Origin: Ruminococcus sp.
GTDB lineage: Bacteria > Bacillota > Clostridia > Lachnospirales > Lachnospiraceae
Assembly: GCA_013911065.1 (NCBI GenBank)
Contig: JACERV010000032.1
Span: forward strand, 1 to 61,673
Length of the DNA stretch: 61,673 nucleotides
Direction: 5' to 3'
In this document: piece after piece, positions 1 through 7,688 of the stretch
How the letters are laid out: every line of letters starts with the position of its first letter
Position numbering within the stretch: the stretch's first letter is position 1
Translations under genes and position numbers: made by a program
Notes under the pieces: model-generated
What the model was told of the DNA's origin: nothing
Databases searched by the model: none
Seen by the model: only the letters and a program-made list of their open reading frames with translations

Positions 1-93
1 CTTACCACCGGAATCTCTTCCAGTGATGGGTGCATCATTTCTGATGCTGTTCTTAAAAATTTTCTCTATAAGAAATTTTCAAGGGTTTGTTGT

Positions 94-301
94 CTATTGT
101 TTAATTATCAAGGTTCTTTGTCGTTTTTGCTGTCGTTTCTTGTCGTCAGCGGCAACTTTTATAGGATATCATGTCCGCTTCTCATTGTCAAGAACTTTTT
201 TATTTTTATTTCACTTTTCTTTTGCTTCCTGAGAAGTTGTTTTTGCTTATCTCTCAAGCGACAGCTTTGATATAATATCATGCATTCTTCTCATTTGTCA
301 A
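94..301 (-). promoter_or_regulatory. Tandem strong promoters and leader, probably of an rRNA operon leaving the window to the left
   Basis: Read on the minus strand there are two near-duplicate promoters. P1 has TTGACA (296-301), an 18-nt spacer and TATTAT (272-277). P2 has TTGACA (186-191), a 17-nt spacer and TATCCT (163-168). Both share TTGACA-ATGAGAAG and CATGATAT around the core elements. Downstream, at 94-117, is AGAACCTTGATAATTAAAC, which resembles leader and spacer sequences of Firmicute rRNA operons. No ORF fits positions 1-403 and no 16S sequence is reached. The rRNA assignment is inference; the tandem promoter duplication is directly visible. Confidence 0.6.
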
Positions 302-403
302 GGATATTTTCTGTTTTTTTCCAATTAAGTGCAAACCCCCCATATTTCCCAGTTTTACATGCACTTTGTACCAAACACTCTTCCGAAAAATGACTGCTTT
401 CTT

Positions 404-1729
404 CTAATTTCTTTTTCCCTCAATGGTCTGTGCTATGATGCTTTTCATCATATCTTCAGTCAACTGTCCGCTGACATAACCAAACACCTTTCCCTCTTTT
501 GTAATCATAAAAGTGGTTGGATAGGAATATATACTATATTGTTCAAACAGACTTCCGCCCTCATCCATTAAAACTGGGTAGGTGTATCCGTTTTCTTCCA
601 TAAACTTTTTAATTCCTTCTTCATCCTGTTCACTGCCATACCCCGGTGCAGCAACTCCAAGAATAACAACTTCCGGATTTTCCTCACTTTGATAAGCTTC
701 ATGCAGCTTTTGAATTTCCGGCATTTCTGCACGACAAGGCGGGCACCATGTTGCCCAGAAATTCATGAAAATCGTTTTCCCTCTATAATCAGAGAGTTTA
801 TGCACGGTTCCAAATTGATCTTTCAATTCAAAATCAATTGCATCCGTGAGCGTGGTATTATCTTCCTGTTTGGTCTCTCCGTCCTGCACAGACTGTTCTT
901 CATCCTCATTCCCTTGTTCTTCTGCCTGCCCGTTCTCTTTCGGAGATGTCTGCTCCTTGGAGTTCTCTTCCTCAGGTTTATTTTGTTCCTGCGATGTCTG
1001 TACCTCTGATAAATATCCTGTGATGGCATTCATTTTTCCAGTAAACATCATGATCCCCATCAATATCATCAGCACACCTCCGGCCTTCACTGTATATTTC
1101 ACCACATTGCTATGCTTCTTAAATAAATCCAGCAGCGTGGTACTGAATACTCCGACAGCCAAAAATGGCAATATAAATCCTAATGTATAAACACCAATCA
1201 AAACAAACCCAAGTACTTTTGTATTTGCTGAGGCTGCCATCAAAAGAACACTTGACAATGCCGGTCCTACGCATGGAGTCCATGCAAAACTAAAAGTAAA
1301 TCCCATAATCAATGCTGTCCAAGGTGACATAGCCAGGCGGTCCAGCTTAAATGGAAGTCTGTGCTCACTGCTCAGTACTCTTGACTTTCCAAAGAACCCT
1401 AATTGATACAAACCAAACACAATAATCAGGATTCCTCCGATTCTGGCAAATAATGTCTGGCTCCCCTTAAAAGCTGCACCCAGGGCAGACACACCAAGTC
1501 CCAGAACAAAAAATGTAAAGCTAATGCCTATAACAAAAAACAAGGTGTTTACCATAACCTTTTTTCTGCTATAATAGACCTTCCCATCCTCTCCTACGGT
1601 CTTAGTACCTCCTGACAGGTATCCTATATAAAGTGGTATCAGCGGCAATACACAGGGAGAAAAAAAACTTAGCAGCCCCTGAAGAAATACTGTAAGAACC
1701 GGTACACTAACATCTAATGAAAATCCCAT
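404..1729 (-). CDS. CcdA-type membrane protein fused to a TlpA/ResA-like thioredoxin domain
   Basis: 441 aa. Residues 1-235 form a CcdA (DsbD transmembrane) domain with about six membrane helices and the two conserved half-sites FFSPCVLPLIP (about 22-32) and WTPCVGP (about 150-156), whose cysteines carry electrons across the membrane. A charged Glu/Gln/Lys-rich linker (about 240-290) leads to an extracytoplasmic thioredoxin domain with active site WCPPC (C329, C332). The fusion can pass reducing power from cytoplasmic thioredoxin to its own outer domain, for reduction of exported or haem-binding cysteines. The start follows GGGAGAG. It lies 33 bp after the histidine phosphatase gene and is probably in the same transcript. 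Confidence 0.93.
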   Translation of the reverse strand: MGFSLDVSVPVLTVFLQGLLSFFSPCVLPLIPLYIGYLSGGTKTVGEDGKVYYSRKKVMVNTLFFVIGISFTFFVLGLGVSALGAAFKGSQTLFARIGGILIIVFGLYQLGFFGKSRVLSSEHRLPFKLDRLAMSPWTALIMGFTFSFAWTPCVGPALSSVLLMAASANTKVLGFVLIGVYTLGFILPFLAVGVFSTTLLDLFKKHSNVVKYTVKAGGVLMILMGIMMFTGKMNAITGYLSEVQTSQEQNKPEEENSKEQTSPKENGQAEEQGNEDEEQSVQDGETKQEDNTTLTDAIDFELKDQFGTVHKLSDYRGKTIFMNFWATWCPPCRAEMPEIQKLHEAYQSEENPEVVILGVAAPGYGSEQDEEGIKKFMEENGYTYPVLMDEGGSLFEQYSIYSYPTTFMITKEGKVFGYVSGQLTEDMMKSIIAQTIEGKRN

Positions 1730-1762
1730 ATTATTCTCTCCCTTCCAAAATAAATGAATGTT

Positions 1763-2386
1763 CTATTTCCGCTCATAATAAACTTTGCCTTCACAGAGTA
1801 TCTCAGGCTTTCCATTCCTTACCTCAACCTCCGTTACAGCACAATTTACCGGCACTCCATTTTCCCAAAATTCCGCAATCTCTTTTTTCCCTTTTATCAG
1901 ATTCAACATTGCAGTGAGTGTTGCTCCATGACTAGTAATCAATATTGCTTTATCCTGTAATTTGGGATTTTCATACAATTTCTGCAAAAATCCCCGGATT
2001 CTATCCATCAACTGCAAAATAGACTCTCCGCCTTCCGGCACTTTATAATTTTCTGTGTCTGTAAAAAGCTTATTGAATTCGTCACTTCCCGGCTCCCGGT
2101 TTTCTCCGCGGCATCGCAATCCCTCTGCGGCTCCAAATCCCATTTCCTGTATCTTTGATTCCTCATATATAGGAACATCCCTGCCTGCTAATATAATTTC
2201 TGCAGTTTCCTTTGCCCTGCTCAAAGGACTTGTGTAAGCCAGCTCAAAGGGGATATCCTTTAATCCTTTTGCTGTTTCTTCTGCCAAATATCTGCCATAT
2301 TCATTCAGAGGGATATCAGAATGCCCCTGTACCCTTCCTTCTTTATTCCATACTGTCTCGCCGTGACGGACAAGATATAACTTCAT
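1763..2386 (-). CDS. Histidine phosphatase family protein (phosphoglycerate mutase-like)
   Basis: 207 aa from the start chosen at 2386, which follows AGGAGG directly; the ORF continues upstream into repeat sequence, which is not protein-coding. The N-terminus MKLYLVRHGET carries the RHG phosphohistidine motif. The C-terminal half has TSHGATLTA with the second catalytic His. Such proteins dephosphorylate small phosphometabolites; the substrate cannot be told (GpmB-like, CobC-like and PhoE-like members look alike). It is the first gene of a two-gene operon with the CcdA-thioredoxin gene and is expressed through a roughly 300-nt leader that holds 2.4 tandem copies of a hairpin repeat. Confidence 0.88.
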   Translation of the reverse strand: MKLYLVRHGETVWNKEGRVQGHSDIPLNEYGRYLAEETAKGLKDIPFELAYTSPLSRAKETAEIILAGRDVPIYEESKIQEMGFGAAEGLRCRGENREPGSDEFNKLFTDTENYKVPEGGESILQLMDRIRGFLQKLYENPKLQDKAILITSHGATLTAMLNLIKGKKEIAEFWENGVPVNCAVTEVEVRNGKPEILCEGKVYYERK

Positions 2387-2420
2387 AATCTGCCTCCTGC
2401 TTATGAATTTTAGATTTAGT

Positions 2421-2676
2421 TCTTTCACGCCTTAGTGACATGGATGTTTCCCTGCTTATGCAACTTAGGTTTGGTCTTTTTTCAAACCTTAGTTGCAAAG
2501 TACATCCTGTCGACTTAGGCGGGGTCCTTTCACGCCTTAGTGACATGGATGTTTCCCTGCTTATGCAACTTAGGTTTGGTCTTTTTTCAAGCCTTAGTTG
2601 CAAAGTACATCCTGTCGACTTAGGCGGGGTTCTTTCACGCCTTAGTGACATGGATGTTTCCCTGCTTATGTAACTT
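2421..2676. repeat. Tandem 105-bp hairpin repeat, about 2.4 copies, in a 5' leader
   Basis: The marker TGACATGGATGTTTC recurs at 2436, 2541 and 2646, an exact 105-bp period. Each unit, read on the transcribed minus strand, has two imperfect stem-loops: CATCC...GGATG enclosing ACTAAGGCG...CGCCTAAG, then GCAACTAAGG...CCTAAGTTGC. Both stems contain CTAAGG/CCTAAG with a single internal mismatch. The array lies between a promoter at 2687-2715 and the histidine phosphatase start at 2386. One diverged copy occupies the same position before purC (20063-20162). The open frame through the array encodes a repetitive peptide, which I regard as spurious. Confidence 0.9.
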
Positions 2677-2686
2677 ATATCTATCC

Positions 2687-2715
2687 AGTATAGTAGACTC
2701 TTCCTTATTCGTCAA
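2687..2715 (-). promoter_or_regulatory. Promoter for the histidine phosphatase / CcdA-thioredoxin operon
   Basis: Minus strand: -35 TTGACG (2710-2715), 17-nt spacer, -10 TATACT (2687-2692). It is upstream of the tandem hairpin array, so the array would be transcribed as a leader of about 295 nt. Confidence 0.7.
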
Positions 2716-2800
2716 CTTTTCCGGCTTGTCTTCTTCTATTACTGCCGTTATAATAAAAAATAAATAAAACAAATATTTTTTAGGAAAAGAGGACAATATT

Positions 2801-3280
2801 ATGGAGAAAATCACTAGTTTTACAATAGACCATATCAAGCTCATACCTGGACTTTACGTTTCCAGGAAAGATTTTGTAAATGGGTATCCTGTCACCACTT
2901 TTGATATAAGGATGACAAACCCCAATGAGGAACCTGTTATAAATACTGCAGAAATTCATACTTTAGAACATCTGGGGGCTACTTTCCTGAGAAACCATGC
3001 AGAGTTTAAAGATAAGATGCTCTATTTTGGACCTATGGGATGCCGTACAGGATTTTATCTTCTCCTCTCCGGCAGTTATGAGTCCAGTGATATTGTACCG
3101 CTTATGAAGGAAATGTTTCATTTTATAGCATCTTTTGAAGGGGAAATCCCAGGTGCTTCTGCAAAAGATTGTGGAAATTATCTGGATATGAATCTGCCAA
3201 TGGCAAAATACACAGCGAAAAGATATTTGGATGATGTGCTGCTTAATATTCAAGATCATCAGCTATATTATCCTGAATAA
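2801..3280 (+). CDS. luxS: S-ribosylhomocysteine lyase LuxS
   Basis: 159 aa, full length for the family. It cleaves S-ribosylhomocysteine to homocysteine and DPD, the AI-2 precursor, in the activated methyl cycle. The metal site HTLEH is at residues 53-57, the catalytic cysteine is in GPMGCRTGFY (C81), and the third metal ligand fits C123 in AKDCGNY. The start follows GAGGAC. The gene is divergent from the histidine phosphatase operon and is followed by a strong hairpin, so it is probably monocistronic. Confidence 0.97.
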   Translation: MEKITSFTIDHIKLIPGLYVSRKDFVNGYPVTTFDIRMTNPNEEPVINTAEIHTLEHLGATFLRNHAEFKDKMLYFGPMGCRTGFYLLLSGSYESSDIVPLMKEMFHFIASFEGEIPGASAKDCGNYLDMNLPMAKYTAKRYLDDVLLNIQDHQLYYPE

Positions 3281-3309
3281 TCCTGGAAAAACTTCCGGAA
3301 TATAACAAT

Positions 3310-3339
3310 CCTCCGGGAAGAAAGACCGCTTCCCGGAGG
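3310..3339. terminator. Strong hairpin between the convergent luxS and DUF5662 genes
   Basis: Perfect 11-bp stem CCTCCGGGAAG / CTTCCCGGAGG with an 8-nt loop. It starts 30 bp after the luxS stop and lies between convergent genes. There is no good T-run on either side, so it may act in both directions with modest strength. Confidence 0.6.
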
Positions 3340-3395
3340 ACAAATATTATACTTCTTAAACAACTACTGTTTAATAATGTACACTAAATGTGAAG

Positions 3396-3986
3396 TTATG
3401 CAGTTCCTGCAGGTTTCTCCTGTGATGAAACTGCTTTCTTTTTTTTATCTGACTTTTGGTTTTTCAATACCTTGCTTCGGATGTAAGCATAAGTTCTCTC
3501 TTCCCCCTCTTCAGCAAGCATTGTAAGAAGGCTTTCTAAAAGCGCTTCTGTCTCTTTATGCATCACGTAGTAACCTTTCCCATGCAAAAAATATTGCAGA
3601 GGATCTGAGTCCTTGTAATCTGTCCCTCTATATATTTTACTGGCTGCTATTCTATCCAGAAACATTTCTACCACATACCGGGTGGGCATTTTCATGCCAA
3701 CCATGTCTTTACCGCCATTTAAACCATAATCTATCCAATATTCATAATGGTGCTTATTACGCCCTTTATGATGAAGCCAGGCGTAGGAGCATCCCTTGTC
3801 TTCTCTTTCTGCGTTATTCGGACTTCGGTCGCCCTGATAATACTTACAGCCCACCTTAAATTCAGTCCAGCTATATTTAGACAGGTCATGAAGTAGCCCC
3901 TGTTTATACATTCCTACACGGAAACATTCCTTCATAACCAACATTTTATGTCTGGTTATTGTACAAAAATGTTTTACTGCTTTCAT
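3396..3986 (-). CDS. DUF5662 family protein
   Basis: 196 aa cytoplasmic protein of unknown function, matching my memory of the DUF5662 family common in Clostridia. It is rich in His, Tyr and Trp: LLHDLSKYS near residues 32-40 and HHKGRNKHH near 72-81 resemble a metal-binding His/Asp cluster like that of HD-type hydrolases, but this is only suggestive. The basic C-terminus (KNQKSDKKKK) looks disordered. It is last in a same-strand run with the orphan binding protein and the GH13-like gene, 41 bp after the latter. The start follows AAGGACGG. Confidence 0.75.
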   Translation of the reverse strand: MKAVKHFCTITRHKMLVMKECFRVGMYKQGLLHDLSKYSWTEFKVGCKYYQGDRSPNNAEREDKGCSYAWLHHKGRNKHHYEYWIDYGLNGGKDMVGMKMPTRYVVEMFLDRIAASKIYRGTDYKDSDPLQYFLHGKGYYVMHKETEALLESLLTMLAEEGEERTYAYIRSKVLKNQKSDKKKKAVSSQEKPAGTA

Positions 3987-4027
3987 ATTGTTTTACCGTC
4001 CTTCCTATATTTCTGCCTTTTGTGAGG

Positions 4028-5728
4028 TTATTTACCAACCAAAAATACGATGCTCCTTTCCTTTACGGTCATCCTCTTCTGATTTTCCAAAAGCCTGGGT
4101 TTATCATATTCTCCGGCTGATGTCTCCATAACCTGATACCACTTTTTCCCTCCGGACGGCGTGGGAAGTGCAAAAGAATGCTTTATCCAATGCATATTGT
4201 AAGCAATGAAACAGTCTGTGTCTCCCAGTTCCTTTCCACAGTACAATACGCCAAGCTGCCTGCTCGGAATTTCTGTGGGAATCTGCCAGGCATTTTCTCC
4301 GTGATAAGACACATCCGGCATCCCACAAGCTATCCGGTCCAGCCCCAGCAGCAGTCCTTCTCTGTGAAGCACAGGATGGGACTTGCGCAATGCAATCAGT
4401 GCTTTTACGTGCCGGAACAGAGCATCGTTATTCTTTAATTTATTCCAGTTTAACCATGATAGTTCATTGTCCTGACAGTATACGTTGTTATTTCCCTTCT
4501 GGGTATTCTCAAACTCATCCCCTGCCAAAAGGCATGGTACCCCCTGTGCCGTTAATAACAGAAAGAAGGCATTTTTGATTTGTTTTTTTCTTAATTCTAT
4601 TACAGTCTGCTTTCTGCTGGGCCCTTCCGCCCCACAGTTCCAACTGTAATTATATTCGGGACCGTCCTCATTATTTTCTCCGTTCGCCTCATTGTGTTTG
4701 GAATCATAAGATACAAGATCGTATAAAGTAAATCCGGTGTGGGTGGTAATATAGTTACAGCCCCCATCCGCCTTCGTGTTACGGCGCAGTGCCCGTGTAA
4801 CTTCGTCCACCATTCCTTCATCCCCTTTCAAAAACCGGCGCATAACGTTTTGAAACCAGTCTTCCTTCTTCCAGATTTTAACACCCCGGAGAATTGGGTC
4901 CTTTGTCAGCCCCTCCCACGGGACTACATAAGGATTGATTATAAAGCCGTCAATATGATATTCCAGCATATAATACCTGAGACACTCTACCGCTGTCTGA
5001 GGAAGTATTCCTTCCCCAAAAGGCATTTCCAGCACGACCTCAATGCCCGCCTTATGGCAGGACTTTACCATCTCTTTCAATTCCCTGCGCACATGATCTG
5101 AGGACCCATATGATGCCTTAGGAGCAAAGTAATAACCTTTCCCATATCCCCAGTAGTTCTGGCGCACACCTGTATACTCTTCAAATTCATAAATAGGCAT
5201 ACATTGGATTTGATTAATCCCCAAATCTTTCAGATATGGTAATTTCTCCACTATTCCGGCAAATGTGCCTTTGCGTTTTACCTTCGATGAGCTGTGCATA
5301 GAAAATCCCCGTACATGCAGACTGTAGGCAATTACTTCATGGCAGGGTATCTGGAGCAGCCTGTCCCCCTCCCAGTCAAAATCCTCTTCGAAGAATCTGC
5401 CTCTTACCTTATGGGAATCCAGATTTTCTTTTTGTCCAAATACTTTATGCCCTGTTATTTCCCTTACATATGGATCAATCCACACTTTCTGGTCTACTCT
5501 GTAATTATACTCATACTGCGCGGCATCTACTCCTTCTATAGAAAGAAAACGTACTTCTCCCACTGCTTCATGCTCCGGCATCAAATACTCACATTCAATC
5601 TCCTCTTGGCCGGCCCGGTACAACAGAAGCTCACATTTTTTCCCCTTCGGTACAGAAACTGCAAAATTCACCCTGTCATCTTTTATTGTTACGCCCAGCG
5701 GCTGCGGGCTTCCTTGCACTTTCTTCAT
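4028..5728 (-). CDS. GH13 isoamylase/GlgX-like protein lacking all three catalytic residues (predicted pseudoenzyme)
   Basis: 566 aa, shorter than GlgX/TreX debranching enzymes (about 650-720). The N-terminal CBM48-like region is about residues 10-100; the TIM-barrel follows with HVRGFSMH (138-145), NYWGYGKGYYFAPKASYGS and LLAGDEF. The catalytic positions are altered. The nucleophile motif GFRFD reads GFIIN (N265). The segment that should carry the acid/base Glu (AEPWD) is deleted between residue 265 and the WFQNVMRRFLKGD stretch. The transition-state Asp in AHDGFTL is Thr (THTGFTL, T331). Surrounding substrate-cleft motifs (KHNEANGE, WNCGAEGP, GNNNVYCQDNE) are well kept, which points to retained glucan binding rather than decay. 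It lies 23 bp after the binding-protein gene. Confidence 0.88.
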   Translation of the reverse strand: MKKVQGSPQPLGVTIKDDRVNFAVSVPKGKKCELLLYRAGQEEIECEYLMPEHEAVGEVRFLSIEGVDAAQYEYNYRVDQKVWIDPYVREITGHKVFGQKENLDSHKVRGRFFEEDFDWEGDRLLQIPCHEVIAYSLHVRGFSMHSSSKVKRKGTFAGIVEKLPYLKDLGINQIQCMPIYEFEEYTGVRQNYWGYGKGYYFAPKASYGSSDHVRRELKEMVKSCHKAGIEVVLEMPFGEGILPQTAVECLRYYMLEYHIDGFIINPYVVPWEGLTKDPILRGVKIWKKEDWFQNVMRRFLKGDEGMVDEVTRALRRNTKADGGCNYITTHTGFTLYDLVSYDSKHNEANGENNEDGPEYNYSWNCGAEGPSRKQTVIELRKKQIKNAFFLLLTAQGVPCLLAGDEFENTQKGNNNVYCQDNELSWLNWNKLKNNDALFRHVKALIALRKSHPVLHREGLLLGLDRIACGMPDVSYHGENAWQIPTEIPSRQLGVLYCGKELGDTDCFIAYNMHWIKHSFALPTPSGGKKWYQVMETSAGEYDKPRLLENQKRMTVKERSIVFLVGK

Positions 5729-5751
5729 AACTTCCTGTCCTCTCTTCTTTG

Positions 5752-6756
5752 TTACTGCCAGCCGTCGGTCCCGTACATTTCCACATTATTTTTATTGATA
5801 AAAAACGTATCCACATAAGTTTCTTTCTCGTAATCATTTCCCTCTAAAATAGCAATTCCTGTCTCAACCGCCTTTTTCCCGATATTAATTGGAGACTGAG
5901 CCCCTGTTCCTGCCATGCAGGTACCCGGCTTTAATAATTCACTTTTCACTCCCGGAGAGCCGTCCACGCCATAAACAAGAATACCACCCCTGCCTGCATC
6001 CTTCATTGCCTGTAAAACACCCAGAGCTGCCTGGTCATTCCCGCACATTACAGCATCAATCTGAGAATATTGTTCCAAAATATTCTCCATCTCACTTTGT
6101 GCCTTATCTTTCTGTGCTCCTACATCAGCTCTTGCCAGCACTTCAAACCCCGCATCAATAATGGCTTCTTCAAAGCCCGTAATCCTTTCATTAATGGAGT
6201 TCAGGGACGGGCACTCCAAAATCACAATTTTCCCGCCGTCCGGGCGCTGTTCAATCAAATCTTCCCCGCACAAATATCCTGCCTTTTTATTATCAGAGCC
6301 AATATACGCATCTGCCAGCTCCGTGTCCTTTACCTGAGTATCTATGTTAATCACAGGAATATCTGCCTTCCTGAGCGCCTCCAAAGCCGGGGTTATCTTC
6401 TCCCAGTCCACCGGGCAGAGGAAAACAGCATCCACTCCCTGTTCAATCATTTCCTCAATCTGCTCAATCTGAAGATTTACATCGGAGCCAGGATTCTTTG
6501 TAATCAACTGAAAGTCATTTTCATCCAGCGTAGTCTTTATTGACATCTGCAGAGTCTCAAAATACGGGTTATCCATATCAATACAGCTATAACCAAAGGT
6601 ATACGTATCCTCCTGTTTCTCCTCTTCTGTTCCGTCTGCTTCCTCTTTTTCTACTGCATTATCTTCAGGCGTACCCACATTCTTCTTGCACCCCACAAGA
6701 AGCATACATGCCGCCAAAACCATGACAAATACACTAAGTATCCACTTTTTCATCAA
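5752..6756 (-). CDS. Orphan sugar ABC transporter substrate-binding lipoprotein (RbsB-like)
   Basis: 334 aa. It has a lipoprotein signal peptide with lipobox LLVGC (Cys23), a short acidic linker (about 25-50), then a type I periplasmic-binding-protein fold as in RbsB/LacI: YTFGYSCIDMDNPYFETL, GVDAVFLCPVD, VINIDTQ, GNDQAALGVLQAMKDAG and VYGVDG. Such proteins bind a mono- or oligosaccharide at the outer membrane face. No ATPase or permease gene is nearby, so it either shares a distant transporter or acts as a sensor. It is first in an operon with the catalytically dead GH13 protein and DUF5662. The start follows AGGAGG. Confidence 0.9.
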   Translation of the reverse strand: MMKKWILSVFVMVLAACMLLVGCKKNVGTPEDNAVEKEEADGTEEEKQEDTYTFGYSCIDMDNPYFETLQMSIKTTLDENDFQLITKNPGSDVNLQIEQIEEMIEQGVDAVFLCPVDWEKITPALEALRKADIPVINIDTQVKDTELADAYIGSDNKKAGYLCGEDLIEQRPDGGKIVILECPSLNSINERITGFEEAIIDAGFEVLARADVGAQKDKAQSEMENILEQYSQIDAVMCGNDQAALGVLQAMKDAGRGGILVYGVDGSPGVKSELLKPGTCMAGTGAQSPINIGKKAVETGIAILEGNDYEKETYVDTFFINKNNVEMYGTDGWQ

Positions 6757-6782
6757 ACATCCTCCTGTTATGTAAAGTCAAG

Positions 6783-6800
6783 GCGGATACTTAAATCCGC
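6783..6800. promoter_or_regulatory. Inverted repeat in the leader of the binding-protein operon
   Basis: Perfect GCGGAT / ATCCGC with a 6-nt spacer, extendable by CAA/TTG with one mismatch. It lies about 40 bp downstream of the promoter -10 and 27 bp before the gene start, where a repressor operator or leader hairpin could act. No regulator gene is adjacent. Confidence 0.4.
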
Positions 6801-6839
6801 TTTGCTGCTTCCCCATAAGGTTAAAAACCTATCTCTTTT

Positions 6840-6867
6840 ATTCTATCGTGTTTCATAACAATGTCAA
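6840..6867 (-). promoter_or_regulatory. Promoter of the binding protein / GH13-like / DUF5662 operon
   Basis: Minus strand: -35 TTGACA (6862-6867), 16-nt spacer, -10 TAGAAT (6840-6845). Confidence 0.65.
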
Positions 6868-6890
6868 GAGTCACAAGCTTATGTTTTTTC

Positions 6891-6919
6891 TTGCTTTTTG
6901 TCATCCTTTTTGTTAGAGT
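6891..6919 (+). promoter_or_regulatory. Probable promoter of the DUF1292 gene
   Basis: Plus strand: -35 TTGCTT (6891-6896), 17-nt spacer, -10 TAGAGT (6914-6919), ending 31 bp before the start codon. Weak match to consensus. Confidence 0.45.
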
Positions 6920-6950
6920 TGAGATATCAATAATAAAAAGGAGAATATTT

Positions 6951-7262
6951 ATGAGCGAAAACGAAGCACTCACTGTAACATTAACACTAGATAACGACGA
7001 GGAACTGGAATGTGCCGTTCTTACTATTTTTGAAACTGAAGGACAAGAGTATATCGCTCTGCTTCCTCTAAATGAAGAAGGTAACAATGATGACGGACAA
7101 GTCTTCCTTTACCGTTACTCTGAGACAGAGGAAGAGGAGCCCCAGTTAGAGAATATTGAGGATGACGACGAGTATGAACGTGTTGCCGACAAATTTGATG
7201 AATGGCTGGATTCTCAAGAATTCGAAGATTTGGATCTGGATGAAGAACCAGAGGATAACTAA
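6951..7262 (+). CDS. DUF1292 domain protein (YrzB-like)
   Basis: 103 aa, very acidic. The start at 6951 follows AAAAGGAG; the longer open frame upstream is promoter sequence. The N-terminal half has the DUF1292 pattern: LDNDEELECAVLTIFETEG, then YIALLPLNE and VFLYRYSETEEE. The C-terminal half is almost all Asp/Glu (DEWLDSQEFEDLDLDEEPED). Function is unknown; in many Firmicutes such genes sit near yrrK and mreB-type housekeeping genes, but here it stands alone between its own promoter and terminator. Confidence 0.9.
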   Translation: MSENEALTVTLTLDNDEELECAVLTIFETEGQEYIALLPLNEEGNNDDGQVFLYRYSETEEEEPQLENIEDDDEYERVADKFDEWLDSQEFEDLDLDEEPEDN

Positions 7263-7296
7263 ACCTATTTTAAGCAAACTTTGATATTACTAGAAC

Positions 7297-7333
7297 AAAA
7301 ATGTCCCCTATTTCAAAACGGGGGACATTTTTT
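7297..7333 (+). terminator. Intrinsic terminator of the DUF1292 gene, bidirectional
   Basis: AAAATGTCCCC, an 11-nt loop, then GGGGACATTTTTT. The stem is flanked by an A-run on the left and a T-run on the right, so it can also end transcription of the convergent small gene at 7340-7582. Confidence 0.88.
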
Positions 7334-7339
7334 ATAAGG

Positions 7340-7582
7340 TTATAACAGTTTTTTTGCCAATTCAAGTTGCTCCGGGCTGACATAAATGCAGTAAAAATTC
7401 TGGCGCTCTTTCGGCATACCGAGACTGGGTCTTCCGAAAACCAGAAACTTGCCTGCCAAATCCATGATAGAATCATTTCCCTTGATTTTCTCACGGAAGG
7501 AGATATTCCGTGCTTTCAAACGCTCTTTAAGGATGCAGTGCTCTTCAAAATACTCCGTTTTTGATAACAATTCAGTTTCCAT
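7340..7582 (-). CDS. Small hypothetical protein (80 aa)
   Basis: A good AAAAGGAGGAATACC ribosome binding site sits just before the ATG at 7582, and a shared terminator follows, so this small gene is probably real. The 80-residue product has a helical N-terminus (METELLSKTEYFEEHCILKERLKARNISF), a central GRPSLGMP turn and a C-terminal YCIYVSPEQLELAKKLL. The end resembles the C-terminal strand-helix of DUF2007-type putative signalling proteins, but the match is too short to assign. No membrane segment is seen. Confidence 0.65.
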   Translation of the reverse strand: METELLSKTEYFEEHCILKERLKARNISFREKIKGNDSIMDLAGKFLVFGRPSLGMPKERQNFYCIYVSPEQLELAKKLL

Positions 7583-7688
7583 TGGTATTCCTCCTTTTGA
7601 AAAATGAACTTGTATGTGAATTATATTATGATAGTATCATATAAAAACGGATAATCCAAGGATTATTGTTCAGAGTCAGAGCCATATC

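Noticed and set aside
2343-2651. 102-codon minus-strand ORF with repetitive MSLRRERTPPKS-type units
   Set aside because: It is the translation of the 105-bp hairpin repeat (105 is a multiple of 3, so the frame stays open). It overlaps the histidine phosphatase start and has no ribosome binding site of its own.
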